From Clostridia bacterium (GTDB lineage Bacteria; Bacillota; Clostridia; Christensenellales; Aristaeellaceae), in the NCBI GenBank assembly GCA_017547805.1, contig JAFYOR010000043.1, positions 1 to 63,777 of the forward strand: DNA of 63,777 nucleotides. The letters run 5' to 3'. A program made the position numbers and the translations under genes. The notes below the pieces were generated by a model, which had not been told where the DNA came from, searched no databases, and was given only the letters and a program-made list of their open reading frames with translations. Positions 1-7,616 of this stretch are shown here, in pieces. Position 1 is the first letter of the stretch. Each line of letters opens with the position of its first letter.

Positions 1-1
1 C

Positions 2-871
2 AAGAATGGTGATCAGTGGACGACTAGCATTACTGTTCCGAAGTTCGACGCGACTGGCAACGAGATCACCTACACCGTGACCGAGGATGCGGTGGAGAAG
101 TACACCATGACTTCCAACACCGGCGACGCGGCAAACGGCTTTGTGATCACCAACGCCATCAACGTCGGTGACCTGTCCATCAGCAAGACCGTTGTGGACG
201 AGAAGACGAACGACGGCGTTGCGCCGAACCCCGACCAGACGTTCATCTTCACCGTGACGCTCCCGGATGGCGAGTTTGATTACACGATCAAGCAGGGCAA
301 GAAGGTGGTCAGCACCGGAACGATTTCCAACAACGGCACGATCATGCTGAAGGATGGTCAGACCGCGACGATTGAAAACCTGCCGGAAAACACCCCGTAT
401 TCTGTCACCGAGACCGTCCCGACCGGCTATGTCAGCGAGACGACGATCGAGGATAATGGCACGGTGGGGGCGATTGATGCGGGCAAGACGGATGCGGTCA
501 CGGTTGAAAACACCTTCAAGGTGGCGGAGCTGAAGATCACCAAGACGGGACTCGATATCTATGCCTATGGCGGCGATATCGACCGCGAGAGCGCGATCTT
601 CACGGTGACCGTGACAAAGGATGATCTCAACTTCAATAAGACCTACACCATCGCCCTTGCAAACGATGGCACTGCGACGATCACGGGTCTCCCGGTTGGC
701 GCAAGCTACACCATCACCGAGCAGAACGACTGGACGTGGCGTTATAACGACGTGGACCCTGTTGAGGACGAGATTGAAAACGGCACCAACAGCGTGACCA
801 TCAGCAACACCGGCAAGTATCCGTACTGGCTGGGCGGCGACAACTACAAGACGAATACTTTCGGAAACTAA
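2..871 (+). CDS. Cna_B-domain surface protein, C-terminal part (5' end outside window)
   Basis: The frame is open from the window edge, so this is the C-terminal end of a larger secreted fibre or adhesin protein. At least two Cna_B (SpaA/prealbumin-like) beta-sandwich modules are visible. Each starts with a lysine segment (SISKTV; LKITKTG), carries a TE or TEQ motif (YSVTETVP; YTITEQND) and ends with VENTF or ISNTG, the K-E-N set that forms intramolecular isopeptide bonds in this family. The protein ends in YKTNTFGN with no LPxTG-like signal or membrane segment, so it is not wall-anchored by itself. A SipW-type protein, an SPHTG-anchored protein and a class B sortase follow closely, which suggests it is a fibre subunit. 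That role is inferred. Confidence 0.85.
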   Translation, partial: KNGDQWTTSITVPKFDATGNEITYTVTEDAVEKYTMTSNTGDAANGFVITNAINVGDLSISKTVVDEKTNDGVAPNPDQTFIFTVTLPDGEFDYTIKQGKKVVSTGTISNNGTIMLKDGQTATIENLPENTPYSVTETVPTGYVSETTIEDNGTVGAIDAGKTDAVTVENTFKVAELKITKTGLDIYAYGGDIDRESAIFTVTVTKDDLNFNKTYTIALANDGTATITGLPVGASYTITEQNDWTWRYNDVDPVEDEIENGTNSVTISNTGKYPYWLGGDNYKTNTFGN

Positions 872-885
872 GGAGGTGAGCGCAA

Positions 886-1416
886 GTGATGAACAAGAAT
901 ACCAAGTCCATTCTGGCGCTCACCATGGCTGCGCTGCTGCTGACCGTTGCGGTCAGCGGCACGCTGGCCTACCTGGTGGACGTGACGTCTCAGGTTAAGA
1001 ACACCTTCACGCCCGCGCGCGTGACGTGCGCTGTGAATGAACCGGGTTGGACGGATGGAAACAAAACGAAGAGCAATGTTTCCATCACCAATACGGGAAC
1101 CACGAGCGCGTATATCCGCGCGATGATCGTTGGTAACTGGTATGACGCGAACGGTAACATTGTCGCACCGCATACGGTAGAGATTGGCAATCCTACCGGC
1201 TGGAAAAAGGATGGCGAGTACGATTATCACGTCAATCCTGTTGCGGCTGGGCAGGATACGTCCGTTCTGATCGCTTCCTACACGCCGGTCAGGCCGGAAG
1301 GTGTTCCCGCTGATGCAGTCTTCAAGATGACGATCGTCTGTCAGGCTGTCCAGTCTGAACCGAAGACTGCTGTCACGCAGGCGTGGGGCAGCGATGCTGC
1401 TGCTCTTCTGAACTAA
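886..1416 (+). CDS. SipW-dependent-type signal peptide protein (TasA/camelysin-like fibre subunit)
   Basis: About 175 residues. The N-terminus (MNKNTKSILALTMAALLL, then VSGTLAYLVD) has the short basic start, hydrophobic stretch and GTLAYL-D boundary typical of proteins processed by SipW-type signal peptidases, followed by the NTFTPARV strand seen in TasA-like matrix fibre proteins. The rest is a beta-rich secreted domain. An AAGGAGGT site at 870-877 serves either GTG 886 or the in-frame ATG 889. The gap from the Cna_B gene is about 15 bases, so they share an operon. No SipW peptidase gene is in view and would have to lie elsewhere. The family call is firm; the exact fibre role is inferred. 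Confidence 0.8.
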   Translation: MMNKNTKSILALTMAALLLTVAVSGTLAYLVDVTSQVKNTFTPARVTCAVNEPGWTDGNKTKSNVSITNTGTTSAYIRAMIVGNWYDANGNIVAPHTVEIGNPTGWKKDGEYDYHVNPVAAGQDTSVLIASYTPVRPEGVPADAVFKMTIVCQAVQSEPKTAVTQAWGSDAAALLN

Positions 1417-1428
1417 GGAGGCACGAAA

Positions 1429-2064
1429 ATGAAAAAGATTCTTTCCATTCTCGTTCTCCTTGCGCTGCTGGCGGTGAGCGCGATGGCCGCGGCGGAATCC
1501 TCGGCAACGTACATGAACGACGTGCTGCTGTTTGATTTCAAGCCGGGCAGCGAGTATTCCGCGACGGACCTGTTCACCAACTTCAAGAACGTTCTTCCCG
1601 GCGATACGCTGACGCAGCGGATTCTCGTTCAGAATTCCTCCGGCATCGACGTGCGTATGTACGTTAAGCAGTCGCCTGAGACCTTTGTGCAGACCGACAT
1701 GCCGGATTTCCTTGGCCAGATGCGGCTGAAGGTGGAGATGGCGGGCAAGACGCTCTTTGACGCGCCGGCGAGCGAAGCGGCGCAGATGAAGGAACCGGTT
1801 CTGCTGGGTATCTTCAAGAAGCGCAACAAGAATCAGGCCTATCTGGACGTGACGCTGGAAGTGCCGATTGAAATGAGCAGTGAGTACATGAACCAGGTTG
1901 GCGTTGTGCCGTGGACGTTCATCGTCGAGGAAGTGCGCGATATCGATAGCCCGCACACCGGCGACTGGTATGAGAACGGCGTGTGGCTGGCGATGGCCGG
2001 CGCGCTCGCTGTGGCGATCCTCGCTGTGCTGGTGCTCATGCGCAGGCGCAGAAGAGCGAATTAA
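1429..2064 (+). CDS. Sortase-anchored surface protein with SPHTG sorting signal
   Basis: 211 residues. The N-terminus is a normal signal peptide (MKKILSILVLLALLAVSAMAAAE). The C-terminus has SPHTGD, then a hydrophobic helix (about residues 184-203) and a basic tail RRRRRAN. That is the layout of a sortase sorting signal, but the motif is S-P-x-T-G rather than LPxTG, a form recognised by class B sortases such as C. difficile SrtB (known for that family). The middle is a beta-rich region with a segment resembling SipW-associated secreted proteins. It lies 12 bases after the TasA-like gene, has an AAGGAGG site, and a class B sortase lies just downstream. It is likely the wall-anchored base of the fibre; that is inferred. 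Confidence 0.75.
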   Translation: MKKILSILVLLALLAVSAMAAAESSATYMNDVLLFDFKPGSEYSATDLFTNFKNVLPGDTLTQRILVQNSSGIDVRMYVKQSPETFVQTDMPDFLGQMRLKVEMAGKTLFDAPASEAAQMKEPVLLGIFKKRNKNQAYLDVTLEVPIEMSSEYMNQVGVVPWTFIVEEVRDIDSPHTGDWYENGVWLAMAGALAVAILAVLVLMRRRRRAN

Positions 2065-2072
2065 CACAAGAT

Positions 2073-2110
2073 AAAACGGGGCTGGGGGCATTCGTCCCGG
2101 CTCCGTTTTT
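2073..2110 (+). terminator. Rho-independent terminator after the surface-protein genes
   Basis: A 14-bp stem with some G-T pairs (AAACGGGGCTGGGG against TCCCGGCTCCGTTT) closes a short loop and ends in a T run. It separates the three surface-protein genes from the sortase pair. Confidence 0.8.
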
Positions 2111-2142
2111 CATTCAATCCAGCAGGAAGAACAGGAGAACGC

Positions 2143-2304
2143 ATGAAAAGCAACAAGATTCTCATTATGATCCTGATCGTGCTGATCCTTGCGCTCATCG
2201 CTGTGGTCGGTGTGATTGTCTACAAGCAGGCGGAATACCGCGCGGGCGAGCTGTTTTATGACAGTCTGCGCACGGGGATGCTGAGAGGAAGAGACGTATG
2301 CTGA
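2143..2304 (+). CDS. 53-residue single-pass membrane microprotein overlapping the sortase start
   Basis: A short gene of 53 codons with an ACAGGAGAACGC leader before ATG 2143. It has a basic start (MKSNK), one long hydrophobic helix (about residues 6-26), then a tail YKQAEYRAGELFYDSLRTG. Helix plus tail resembles the membrane anchor and stalk that begin ordinary class B sortases, while the sortase downstream starts instead with a cleavable-type signal peptide. The stop codon overlaps the sortase ATG by 7 bases, which implies translational coupling. It may be a split-off membrane anchor or partner of the sortase. That idea is inferred from the resemblance and the overlap. Confidence 0.6.
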   Translation: MKSNKILIMILIVLILALIAVVGVIVYKQAEYRAGELFYDSLRTGMLRGRDVC

Positions 2305-3416
2305 AAAAGCTGTTTTTGGTGCTGATGCTTGCGGCGATGTCTGTATCCGCAGCGCTTGGCGAGGCTACGCCCGAACCGCTGCTTCCGGCGCAGGAGAGCG
2401 CGGCGTTTGTGGAGGCGATGTTCCGCGCGGCGTCCGGCGTGACTGCGGAGGAGGAGAAGGCCGTCCGCAAGAACATGACGCGCGAAGAGCAGGATGCGCG
2501 AAACCTCGCACACGCGGAGTATCGCGCGCGGACGCTGCCGTGGCTCGTGCTTGCGCTCACGCCCGAGGAAGCGCTTGCGTGGGCGACGCCTGCGCCTTCG
2601 CCCTCCCCCACGCCGTCGCCTGAAGAGACGGCGAAGATCGTCTATACGGCGGAGGACAGCTACGCGGCATTCGGTGAAAATGCGCTGGGCGCGGCATTCC
2701 TTACGCTGCTGTCATCGCTCGGCGCAAATGACGCTGAAAGTGCGATGACGCTCTCGCGCCGTGTTGCGCAGGAGTGGATGGCGCAGGTCGACCACGCAAA
2801 GCTCTATGAGATGAACGCGGATTATCTGATGTGGATCTATGCGCCCGGCACGCAGATCGATTATCCCGTTGTGCAGCATGAGGGAAATGAGTATTACCTC
2901 AACCATCTCTTCAGCGGGAAGCGCAACGCCGCCGGCACGCTGTTCATCGACTACCGCAACCTGCCTGACATTCAGGATCCCAATACGCTTGTCTACGGTC
3001 ACCACATGCGCAACAACTCGATGTTCGGCACGCTGACGGATTACGAGGATCAGGAGTACTTTGAGGCGAATCCGTATATGCTGGTCTTCAGCGATCAAGA
3101 AATTGCGATCCTTGAGATCTTTTCCGGCTATGTAACCGACAGCGACGACCATTGCTACGATCTTGCCATCGCGGGCGAGGAGAGCATGAATGCATTTGTT
3201 GAAAAGGCAAAGCGAAAGAGTAACTTTGACACGGCGGTGGAAGTGACGACGGCGGACCGGGTGATGACGCTCTCCACCTGCGCCTACGCGTTTGAGAACG
3301 CGCGGTATGTCGTGCTTGCGCGTGTGAATACCGTCTACAAAAAGCCGAGCGAGTGGGAACTCAAGCAGCTGATGCAGCAGATGAACTCAGAATCCGCAGT
3401 TCTTGGCGGCGAATGA
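2298..3416 (+). CDS. srtB: Class B sortase
   Basis: 372 residues, longer than most class B sortases. It starts with a signal peptide (to about residue 23) and a charged, proline-rich stalk (residues about 95-115, PAPSPSPTPSP). The transpeptidase domain (about 165-360) has the family catalytic set: His in VYGHHM (about 234), Cys in TLSTC (about 328) and Arg in the last strand (YVVLARV, about 341). Class B sortases cut an NPxTN, SPxTG or similar signal and join the protein to cell-wall peptide. The SPHTG protein upstream is the obvious substrate. The start overlaps the 53-residue membrane gene and has no strong separate ribosome site, which fits coupling. Confidence 0.92.
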   Translation: MLKKLFLVLMLAAMSVSAALGEATPEPLLPAQESAAFVEAMFRAASGVTAEEEKAVRKNMTREEQDARNLAHAEYRARTLPWLVLALTPEEALAWATPAPSPSPTPSPEETAKIVYTAEDSYAAFGENALGAAFLTLLSSLGANDAESAMTLSRRVAQEWMAQVDHAKLYEMNADYLMWIYAPGTQIDYPVVQHEGNEYYLNHLFSGKRNAAGTLFIDYRNLPDIQDPNTLVYGHHMRNNSMFGTLTDYEDQEYFEANPYMLVFSDQEIAILEIFSGYVTDSDDHCYDLAIAGEESMNAFVEKAKRKSNFDTAVEVTTADRVMTLSTCAYAFENARYVVLARVNTVYKKPSEWELKQLMQQMNSESAVLGGE

Positions 3417-3421
3417 AAACA

Positions 3422-3453
3422 GCCCGGAAGCTAAGCTTTCCGGGCCTTCTTTT
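3422..3453 (+). terminator. Terminator after the sortase
   Basis: GCCCGGAA pairs with TTCCGGGC around a short loop, followed by CTTCTTTT, six bases after the sortase stop. Confidence 0.8.
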
Positions 3454-3518
3454 GTCCTGAAGAAACATGGGAGATAGAATCCGTCGGATGCGGCGGGCGG
3501 TTGTGGTCGCTGCCGCGC

Positions 3519-3547
3519 TTGTGAATGTGCGGAGTTTGTGCTATACT
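3519..3547 (+). promoter_or_regulatory. Promoter of the pyrophosphatase gene
   Basis: TTGTGA and TATACT are separated by exactly 17 bases. The 5' leader is about 45 bases and contains the GGAGG site at 3591. Confidence 0.65.
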
Positions 3548-3599
3548 GCATGTGTGCAATCAAACAGCTTCCATGAAAAGATGAAACAACGGAGGTTTT

Positions 3600-5213
3600 A
3601 TGGAACCGATTTACGTCACCGGTCACCGTAATCCAGACACGGATTCGATTGTTGCGGCAATGGCCTATGCTGCGCTGCGCAACGCGCTGGGAGACCGGGA
3701 ATATCAGGCGGCAAGCCTTGGCTATGTGTCGGACGAAACGAAGCGTGTGCTGGACCGCTTCGGCTTTCAGCCGCCCAAGCTTCTTCATAATATGTATACC
3801 CAGCTCAAGGACATCGACTACGGCACGCCGCCCGTGCTGTCCTCCGGCGTGACGGTGGAACGCGCGTGGCAGGTGCTCCAGGCGCAGAAGGAGGTTTCCT
3901 CCGTCGCCGTGGCCAATGAGGATGGCACGCTCTATGGCATTCTTTCAAGGGAAGACGTCGCCAGCTACAATATGAGCCTCGTGGATAACGCGTATCTTGC
4001 GCCGGTGCCGGTGTTTAACCTGCTTTCCGTGCTGGAGGGCAAGCTGCTCAGCGACTCCGGCGCGGGTGCGGATATGATCAGCGGCGAGGTCACCATCGCC
4101 CTGCCGCAGAGCCGTGAGAACCTGCTCTTTGGCAAGCAGGACAGCATCGTCGTCTGCGGCAATCAGCCCGACATGATCCGCCGCGCGCTGGAGATCGGCG
4201 TCAACTGCATCATCCTCTGCCAGCCGGAGATTACCGAAGAGCTGCGCAGCGTAGAGACGAACACCAGCATCATCATTACGCCCTACGACGCGTACAGGAC
4301 GCTCAGGCTGATCTTCCAGTCCACGCCGGTCAGCCGCATCTGCCGCACGCACGACGTCACCTGCTTCCATCTGGAGGACAGGGTGGACGACGTCAGGGAG
4401 CAGGTGCTCAAACACAGGGAGCATAACTATCCGATTCTGGATGAAAAAGAGCGTGTGGTCGGTGTTCTGGCGCGCAGGCACCTGCTTCGTCCGCGCCGCA
4501 AGCGCGTTGTCCTCGTCGACCACAACGAGGCATCCCAGTCCGTGCCCGGTCTTGAAGAGGCGGAGATTCTGGAGATTATCGATCATCACCGCCTTGCGGA
4601 CATCCAGACGACGAACCCGATCTACGTGCGCAATGAGCCGGTGGGCTCTACGAACACGATCATCGCCGGCATGTTCCAGGAGCGCGGCCTGATGCCGTCT
4701 GAAAAGATGGCCGGCATGATGGCGGCGGCGATTGTCTCCGACACGGTCATGTTCAAATCCCCGACCTGCACGGCGCGTGACCGGCAGATGGCCGAGCGCA
4801 TGGCGCGCATCGCCAATGTGTCGCTGGATGAGCTGGGGCACGACATCTTCTCCGCGACCCTGACCGGCAAGGATGCGTCCGACCTGCTCAACATGGACTA
4901 CAAGGAGTTCCATATTGCGGGATACGACCTCGCCGTTGCGCAGATCACCTGCGTGGACAGCCCGGGCATGCTCAGGCGCAAGGAGGAGTTCCTCGCGGAA
5001 ATGCGCCGCATTGCCAAGGAGAAGGGTCATGCGTTTGTCCTGCTCATGCTTACCGACGTGCTGCTGGAGGGCACGCAGCTGCTGTATGTGGGCGACGACG
5101 AGATCGTCTCTCAGGCGTTCTCCGTCACCGCGAAGGACGGCGCAGTCTTCCTGCCGCATGTGATGAGCCGCAAGAAGCAGGTTATCCCGAGCCTGTCCGC
5201 TCTGTGGGGCTAA
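3600..5213 (+). CDS. ppaC: Manganese-dependent family II inorganic pyrophosphatase with CBS and DRTGG domains
   Basis: 537 residues, much longer than the roughly 310 of plain family II enzymes, because a regulatory insert (about residues 65-300) splits the catalytic DHH domain. The N-terminal part has the metal motif GHRNPDTDS; the second part has IDHHRLAD (DHH) and GSTNTI, then a DHHA2-like C-terminal domain. The insert reads as CBS, DRTGG and CBS modules, which bind adenine nucleotides and control activity in this subfamily. It hydrolyses pyrophosphate to phosphate in the cytoplasm and so drives biosynthesis forward. It is a single-gene unit with its own promoter and GGAGGT site. Confidence 0.93.
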   Translation: MEPIYVTGHRNPDTDSIVAAMAYAALRNALGDREYQAASLGYVSDETKRVLDRFGFQPPKLLHNMYTQLKDIDYGTPPVLSSGVTVERAWQVLQAQKEVSSVAVANEDGTLYGILSREDVASYNMSLVDNAYLAPVPVFNLLSVLEGKLLSDSGAGADMISGEVTIALPQSRENLLFGKQDSIVVCGNQPDMIRRALEIGVNCIILCQPEITEELRSVETNTSIIITPYDAYRTLRLIFQSTPVSRICRTHDVTCFHLEDRVDDVREQVLKHREHNYPILDEKERVVGVLARRHLLRPRRKRVVLVDHNEASQSVPGLEEAEILEIIDHHRLADIQTTNPIYVRNEPVGSTNTIIAGMFQERGLMPSEKMAGMMAAAIVSDTVMFKSPTCTARDRQMAERMARIANVSLDELGHDIFSATLTGKDASDLLNMDYKEFHIAGYDLAVAQITCVDSPGMLRRKEEFLAEMRRIAKEKGHAFVLLMLTDVLLEGTQLLYVGDDEIVSQAFSVTAKDGAVFLPHVMSRKKQVIPSLSALWG

Positions 5214-5390
5214 GTGAGCTATACCCACACCCGCTTCGCAGCGGCAGGCGGTGCCTGCACCCATACCGCTTCGCGGCGGTTAACCCGCTGCGTTCGGGCG
5301 GAAGGCCCTCCGCAGCTGATCTTTGCGGACAGAAATCATTCTATCCAAAATACACGAAACCGGAGACGAAAGTCTCCGGTTTCTTACTTT
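5211..5390 (+). repeat. Stop-abutting intergenic repeat (family 1) with terminator, after ppaC
   Basis: The repeat begins at the ppaC stop (TAAGTGAGCTATACCCACA) and runs through CCGCTTCGCAGCGG, one 36-bp unit with GGCGGTGCCTGCACCC, then CGCTTCGCGGCGG, CCCGCTGCGTTCGGGCGG, CTCCGCAGCTG and AATACACGAAACCGGAG. It ends in a 12-bp stem (5356-5367 with 5372-5383), a GAAA loop and a T-rich tail, which is a good terminator. Close copies follow other genes in this window (see 20548, 39770, 59212, 62232). Confidence 0.75.
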
Positions 5391-5407
5391 ATGTGCAGTT
5401 TGTTATA

Positions 5408-5483
5408 AGCGGCGCGAAGCGAAGAAGGGGTTCGGGGACTGGTCCCCGAGCGGGGGGCTGGGGGCAGCAGCCCCTAACGTTCC
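5408..5483. repeat. Multi-hairpin intergenic repeat (family 2), copy 1
   Basis: The block starts at GGCGCGAAGCGA and contains stacked small palindromes (GGGGACTGGTCCCC; GGGGGCAGCAGCCCC) ending in TAACGTTCCCC, directly against the ldcA stop codon. Related copies lie at 8786-8868 and 63590-63680. It may act as a terminator or 3' stabiliser for ldcA on the minus strand. Confidence 0.55.
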
Positions 5484-5485
5484 CC

Positions 5486-6421
5486 TTATTCCACCGCGCT
5501 TTCCAGCACCGTCAGGCGGCAGTTGTCCGCGTCCATGCGCACGCGCGCGCCAAGCGGCAGCGTAATCGCAGGCGTCACATGGCCTGCCTGCAGGCCGGTG
5601 AACATCGGCTTGCCGCAGGGGGCGGCGCAGTCGCGGATGACCTCCTCAAGCGTCAGGCCAAAGTTCGGATACTCGACCGGGCAGTCGTTGAAATCGCCGA
5701 AGATGACACCGGCGCAGTCGTCAAACTTGCCGGCAAGACGCAGCTGCGTGAGCATCCGGTCGACACAGTAAGTGCGCTCGCCGACCTCTTCGATAAAGAG
5801 GATACGGTCCTTGGTGTTGATTTCATACGGCGTGCCGATCGTACCGGCGATGAGCGAAAGATTGCCGCCGACGAGAATGCCTTCCGCGCTGCCGGGGTTC
5901 ACGGTCTTCCTTTCGTGATAGCCGGCGGCGTTGATCAGATCGCCCATGGGGTAATCATTCATGACCGCGCTGAAGAGCGATTCGCGGACAAAATCGATGG
6001 GCAGGCAGTCGTTCCAGCTGGTCGCCATCGGGCCGTGGAAGGTGATGAAGCCGCAGCGCTCCGCAAAGGCGATGTGCATCGCCGTGATGTCGCTGAAGCC
6101 GATGAAAACCTTCGGGTTTGCGCGGATGAGGTCGTAATCAAGCAGGTCAAGCATGCGCATCGTGCCGTAGCCGCCGCGCGTGCTGACGATGGCCTTCACC
6201 TCGGGATCGGCAAACATGGCGTTGACGTCACGGGCGCGCAGCTCGTCCGAGCCGGAAAGGTAGCCGTATTTCGCGTTTGCGCTTTCGCCAAGCTTAACAT
6301 TAAAGCCCAGCGATTTGGCGTATTCCACCGCCCTGCCGACCGCGCCCTCCACGCGTACCGCGCCGGAGGCGCCGATGATGCCGATGGTATCGCCGAACTG
6401 GAGTTTCTTGGGCTTGATCAT
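5486..6421 (-). CDS. ldcA: LD-carboxypeptidase (muramoyltetrapeptide carboxypeptidase, S66)
   Basis: 311 residues from ATG 6421, chosen because AAGGAG lies just before it; an upstream in-frame start has no such site. S66 enzymes remove the terminal D-Ala from the cell-wall tetrapeptide during peptidoglycan recycling. The family motifs are present: the nucleophile serine in GFSDITAMH (Ser110), a glutamate in LFIEEVGER and the histidine in GHVTPA, with the GTIGTPYEI linker between domains. No signal peptide is seen, so it is cytoplasmic. It is the last gene of a three-gene minus-strand operon with an M20 amidohydrolase and alanine racemase, which fits D-amino-acid and cell-wall peptide metabolism. 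Confidence 0.9.
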   Translation of the reverse strand: MIKPKKLQFGDTIGIIGASGAVRVEGAVGRAVEYAKSLGFNVKLGESANAKYGYLSGSDELRARDVNAMFADPEVKAIVSTRGGYGTMRMLDLLDYDLIRANPKVFIGFSDITAMHIAFAERCGFITFHGPMATSWNDCLPIDFVRESLFSAVMNDYPMGDLINAAGYHERKTVNPGSAEGILVGGNLSLIAGTIGTPYEINTKDRILFIEEVGERTYCVDRMLTQLRLAGKFDDCAGVIFGDFNDCPVEYPNFGLTLEEVIRDCAAPCGKPMFTGLQAGHVTPAITLPLGARVRMDADNCRLTVLESAVE

Positions 6422-6431
6422 GTGCTGCTCC

Positions 6432-7604
6432 TTACTGATTGTCCAGAACCAGCGCGGCATGCATCAGCGTGCCGATGGTCAGGCAATCCTCGTCGATGTG
6501 GAAATCCTTGCTGTGCAGCGGCGGCGCGGGCATTTCGCTCTCGCGGACGCAGCCGAGGTGGAAGAATGCGCCGGGCGCGCAGTCGCAGAAGAAGGAGAAA
6601 TCCTCGCCGCCCATGCTGGGTTCCGGCTTGATGATCACGTTTTCCTCGCCCAGCAGCCTGCCGGCAATGCGGGTGATGCGCGCGGCCTCGTTATCGTCAT
6701 TGACCAGCGCGGCGTAGCCGGGAACGATATTGACGTCCGCACGGCAGCCCATCGCCAGCGCGATGCCTTCGGCAGTTTCGCGGATGCGCTGCTTCATCAT
6801 CGCGCGGATCTCACGGTTCGCCGTGCGCAGCGTACCGCGGATTTCCACGTTGTCGCAGATGATGTTCTGCGCTGTGCCGCCTTTGATGATGCCGAGACTG
6901 AGCACGGCGCTCTGCAGCGGGGACAGGTTGCGGGAAACCAGCGTCTGCAGCGCACAGATCACCTGTGCCGCACAGACGATGGCGTCGGCGCTGCTTTCGG
7001 GATAGGCGCCGTGACCGGCTTTGCCAAGGATGTTCAGGATGATCGTATCCGTGGACGCATTGAGCGTGCCCGGGCGGGTTTCGACCTTTCCAAGCGGAAT
7101 GCGCGGCATGACGTGCAGGCCGTAAACGCGGTCGACGTGCGGATTTTCCATGACGCCGGCAAGCACCATCGGCTCTGCGCCGCCGAGGCTTTCCTCCGCC
7201 GGCTGGAAGAGGAGCTTCACCTGACCGTGCAGCTCGCTGCGCATGGCATGCAGCACCTTCGCAGCGCCCAGCACCATGGCGACATGCGCGTCGTGACCGC
7301 AGGCGTGCATCATGCCCGGATGTGTGGAACGGAAGGCGCAGCCCTCCGGCTCCTCAAGGGGCAGGGCGTCCATGTCCGCGCGCAGCGCAACCGTTTCGCC
7401 CGGCAGCGCGCCCTGAATCAGGCCGACAACCCACGTGCGCTCCGTCTGATACGGTATGCCGATTTCATCAAGCGCATCCATGATGATCTTCTGGGTTTTG
7501 AATTCTTCAAAGCCGTTTTCCGGCACGCTGTGCAGCGCGCGGCGCTTGGCGATGATCCAATCGCGCTCGGCTTCAACCAGCGCTTTGAGCTTCTGATCGT
7601 CCAT
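6432..7604 (-). CDS. M20 family metal-dependent amidohydrolase (hippurate/IAA-amino acid hydrolase type)
   Basis: 390 residues. The M20D features are clear: LRADMDALP, the metal-binding HACGHDAH, the EESLGGAEPM segment, a central dimerisation domain (GHGAYPESSADAI) and the late EDFSFF. Such enzymes split the amide bond of N-acyl amino acids or short amino-acid conjugates in the cytoplasm. The natural substrate cannot be read from sequence; the neighbours alr and ldcA suggest a cell-wall-derived or D-amino-acid compound. It starts 12 bases after alr and has a GGAGG site; ldcA begins 10 bases after its stop. Confidence 0.85.
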   Translation of the reverse strand: MDDQKLKALVEAERDWIIAKRRALHSVPENGFEEFKTQKIIMDALDEIGIPYQTERTWVVGLIQGALPGETVALRADMDALPLEEPEGCAFRSTHPGMMHACGHDAHVAMVLGAAKVLHAMRSELHGQVKLLFQPAEESLGGAEPMVLAGVMENPHVDRVYGLHVMPRIPLGKVETRPGTLNASTDTIILNILGKAGHGAYPESSADAIVCAAQVICALQTLVSRNLSPLQSAVLSLGIIKGGTAQNIICDNVEIRGTLRTANREIRAMMKQRIRETAEGIALAMGCRADVNIVPGYAALVNDDNEAARITRIAGRLLGEENVIIKPEPSMGGEDFSFFCDCAPGAFFHLGCVRESEMPAPPLHSKDFHIDEDCLTIGTLMHAALVLDNQ

Positions 7605-7616
7605 ATTCAGCCTCCG

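Noticed and set aside
868-2091. Long open frame on the minus strand opposite the surface-protein genes
   Set aside because: It is antisense to three genes with ribosome sites and signal peptides; its translation is rich in Arg/His and has no recognisable domain. Such shadows are common in this G+C-rich DNA.
2143-2304. Treating the 53-codon frame as an alternative N-terminus of the sortase
   Set aside because: It is in a different frame, ends in its own stop, and a frameshift at the overlap would remove the sortase signal peptide; a separate gene explains the data better, though a frameshift error cannot be excluded from one sequence.
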